From NCBI GenBank assembly GCA_003646045.1, contig QNDV01000179.1, positions 1-5,648 of the forward strand: a stretch of 5,648 nucleotides of DNA, read 5' to 3'. Under the pieces are notes generated by a model that made no database searches, was not told the origin of the DNA, and worked only from the letters and a program-made list of their open reading frames with translations. A program made the position numbers and the translations under genes. Origin of the DNA: a bacterium. GTDB lineage: Bacteria > Krumholzibacteriota > Krumholzibacteria > LZORAL124-64-63. Shown one piece after another: positions 4,860 through 5,648 of the stretch. Every line of letters begins with the position of its first letter. Position 1 is the first letter of the stretch.

Positions 4860-5648
4860 TCAGCCGAGGCGTCGCTTGGCGCGTTCCCAGGCTGTTTCCA
4901 GTTCCTCGATGTCCGCGTCCGCCAGGTTGCGACCGGCCTCGCGGAATTCCTCCTCCACCAGGTGGAAGCGGCTGCGGAAGCGACTGTTGGCCCGGCGCAG
5001 GGCCAGGTCCGGCTGCACCTTGTACCAGCGTGCCAGGTTCACGACCGAGAACAGCAAATCGCCGATCTCGTGTTCGATCCGCCCGGCGTCTCCGGTTGCC
5101 ACCGCTTCGGTCACCTCGTCGAGTTCCTCGTGCAACTTGGCCCAGACACCGTCCACCGTCGGCCAGTCGAAACCGTGATCCGCGGCGTCGTCCTGGTAGC
5201 GGTAGGCCTGGTGGAGGGGCGCCGTACTCGACGGCATCTCCTTCAGGATGGACTCGCGGTCGGGGTCGAGGCCGCGGTCCCGCTTTTCCTGGGCCTTGAT
5301 GGCGTTCCAGCGTTGCTGGCTTTCGGCGGTGTCACGCGCTTCGGCGTCCCCGAACACGTGGGGATGCCGGCGCAACAGCTTGGCGTTTCCTTCGCGGGCC
5401 ACGTCGTACATGGTGAGAGGTTCGGTCTCGCCCAGGATCTGGCAGCAGAAACAGATCATGAACAGCAGGTCACCCATTTCCTCGCGCACACCCGGGAGAT
5501 CCCCCTCCAGGGAGGCGTCCAGAAGCTCTCCGGCTTCGTCCAGCAGGTAACGCGTGGCGTCGGTGAGTTTCTGCTTACGGTCCCAGGGGCAGCCGTCCGG
5601 AGCACGCAGGGTGGCGATGGTGGCCAGCAGGTCGGTGAAGGAATCGGG
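4860..5648 (-). CDS. mazG: Nucleoside triphosphate pyrophosphohydrolase MazG, extreme N-terminus cut by window edge
   Basis: The reverse strand is open from the right edge to a TGA at 4862-4860, giving 262 residues; E. coli MazG is 263 residues, so only a few N-terminal residues are missing. Numbering from the first visible residue, the N-terminal MazG domain has PDGCPWDRKQ (17-26), LLDEAGELLD (35-44), REEMGDLLF (55-63) and RRHPHVFG (93-100). The second domain has FDWPTVDGVWAKLHEELDEV (160-179) and EHEIGDLLFSVVNLARW (192-208). The EExxE and ExxD clusters bind Mg2+. The enzyme hydrolyses NTPs and dNTPs to NMPs plus PPi, clearing non-canonical nucleotides and modulating stress responses; in E. 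coli the C-terminal domain carries the activity. In the N-terminal EExxE motif the first Glu is Asp (DEAGE). The GTG at 5489 falls inside the first domain and is not the real start. The gene is convergent with the barrel-TSP3 gene, 12 nt between stop codons. Confidence 0.96.
   Translation of the reverse strand, partial: PDSFTDLLATIATLRAPDGCPWDRKQKLTDATRYLLDEAGELLDASLEGDLPGVREEMGDLLFMICFCCQILGETEPLTMYDVAREGNAKLLRRHPHVFGDAEARDTAESQQRWNAIKAQEKRDRGLDPDRESILKEMPSSTAPLHQAYRYQDDAADHGFDWPTVDGVWAKLHEELDEVTEAVATGDAGRIEHEIGDLLFSVVNLARWYKVQPDLALRRANSRFRSRFHLVEEEFREAGRNLADADIEELETAWERAKRRLG

Noticed and set aside
4845..4860. Frameshift or nonsense mutation removing an OmpA domain
   Set aside because: Only 12 nt lie before the convergent mazG stop, and the following DNA encodes MazG on the other strand, so no OmpA remnant can be present.
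4426..5178. 250-residue plus-strand open frame crossing from the TSP3 array into mazG
   Set aside because: It is a frame-shifted reading of the Asp repeats (T/R-rich low complexity) followed by antisense of mazG; there is no domain or signal.

Overview
The window is GC-rich, tightly packed bacterial DNA from a Gram-negative organism. It holds an ADP-heptose-type glycosyltransferase (LPS or surface glycan) and a secreted beta-barrel protein with Asp-rich calcium-binding repeats. No rRNA or other phylogenetic marker is present. DUF1844 together with TSP3-type repeat outer-membrane proteins would fit Deltaproteobacteria/Myxococcota-like or FCB-group-like genomes, but this is inference and not an assignment.

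Layout. (1) Positions 1-534, minus strand: N-terminal half of a GT9-family glycosyltransferase running off the left edge. (2) Positions 535-698: divergent intergenic region with weak candidate promoters in both directions and a small leader hairpin. (3) Positions 699-4847, plus strand: a four-gene, fully overlapping operon. It encodes a full-length CNNM/CorC-type (DUF21 + CBS pair + CorC_HlyC domain) membrane protein, a second shorter CNNM paralogue without the CorC_HlyC domain, a small DUF1844 protein with an acidic tail, and a secreted beta-barrel protein ending in five 33-residue TSP3-like repeats. The junctions are ATGA (4 nt), TTGA (4 nt) and a 13-nt overlap; start codons are GTG, ATG, TTG and TTG. 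(4) Positions 4860-5648, minus strand: nearly complete mazG, convergent with the operon and only 12 nt from its last stop codon.

How the genes may work together. The two CNNM proteins probably form a homo- or heteromeric inner-membrane system for divalent cation (Mg2+/Co2+) handling. The barrel protein places an array of probable Ca2+-binding loops at the outer membrane. DUF1844 is a small cytosolic protein of unknown role. Co-translation suggests a shared envelope or divalent-cation theme, but no direct functional link is visible. MazG (NTP pyrophosphohydrolase, housecleaning/stress) and the glycosyltransferase are separate transcription units.

There is no mobile element, CRISPR array, tRNA or rRNA here. 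The most unusual item is the barrel-TSP3 protein, which stops after its repeats instead of continuing into the usual OmpA-like peptidoglycan-binding domain and has one repeat that lost both cysteines together.
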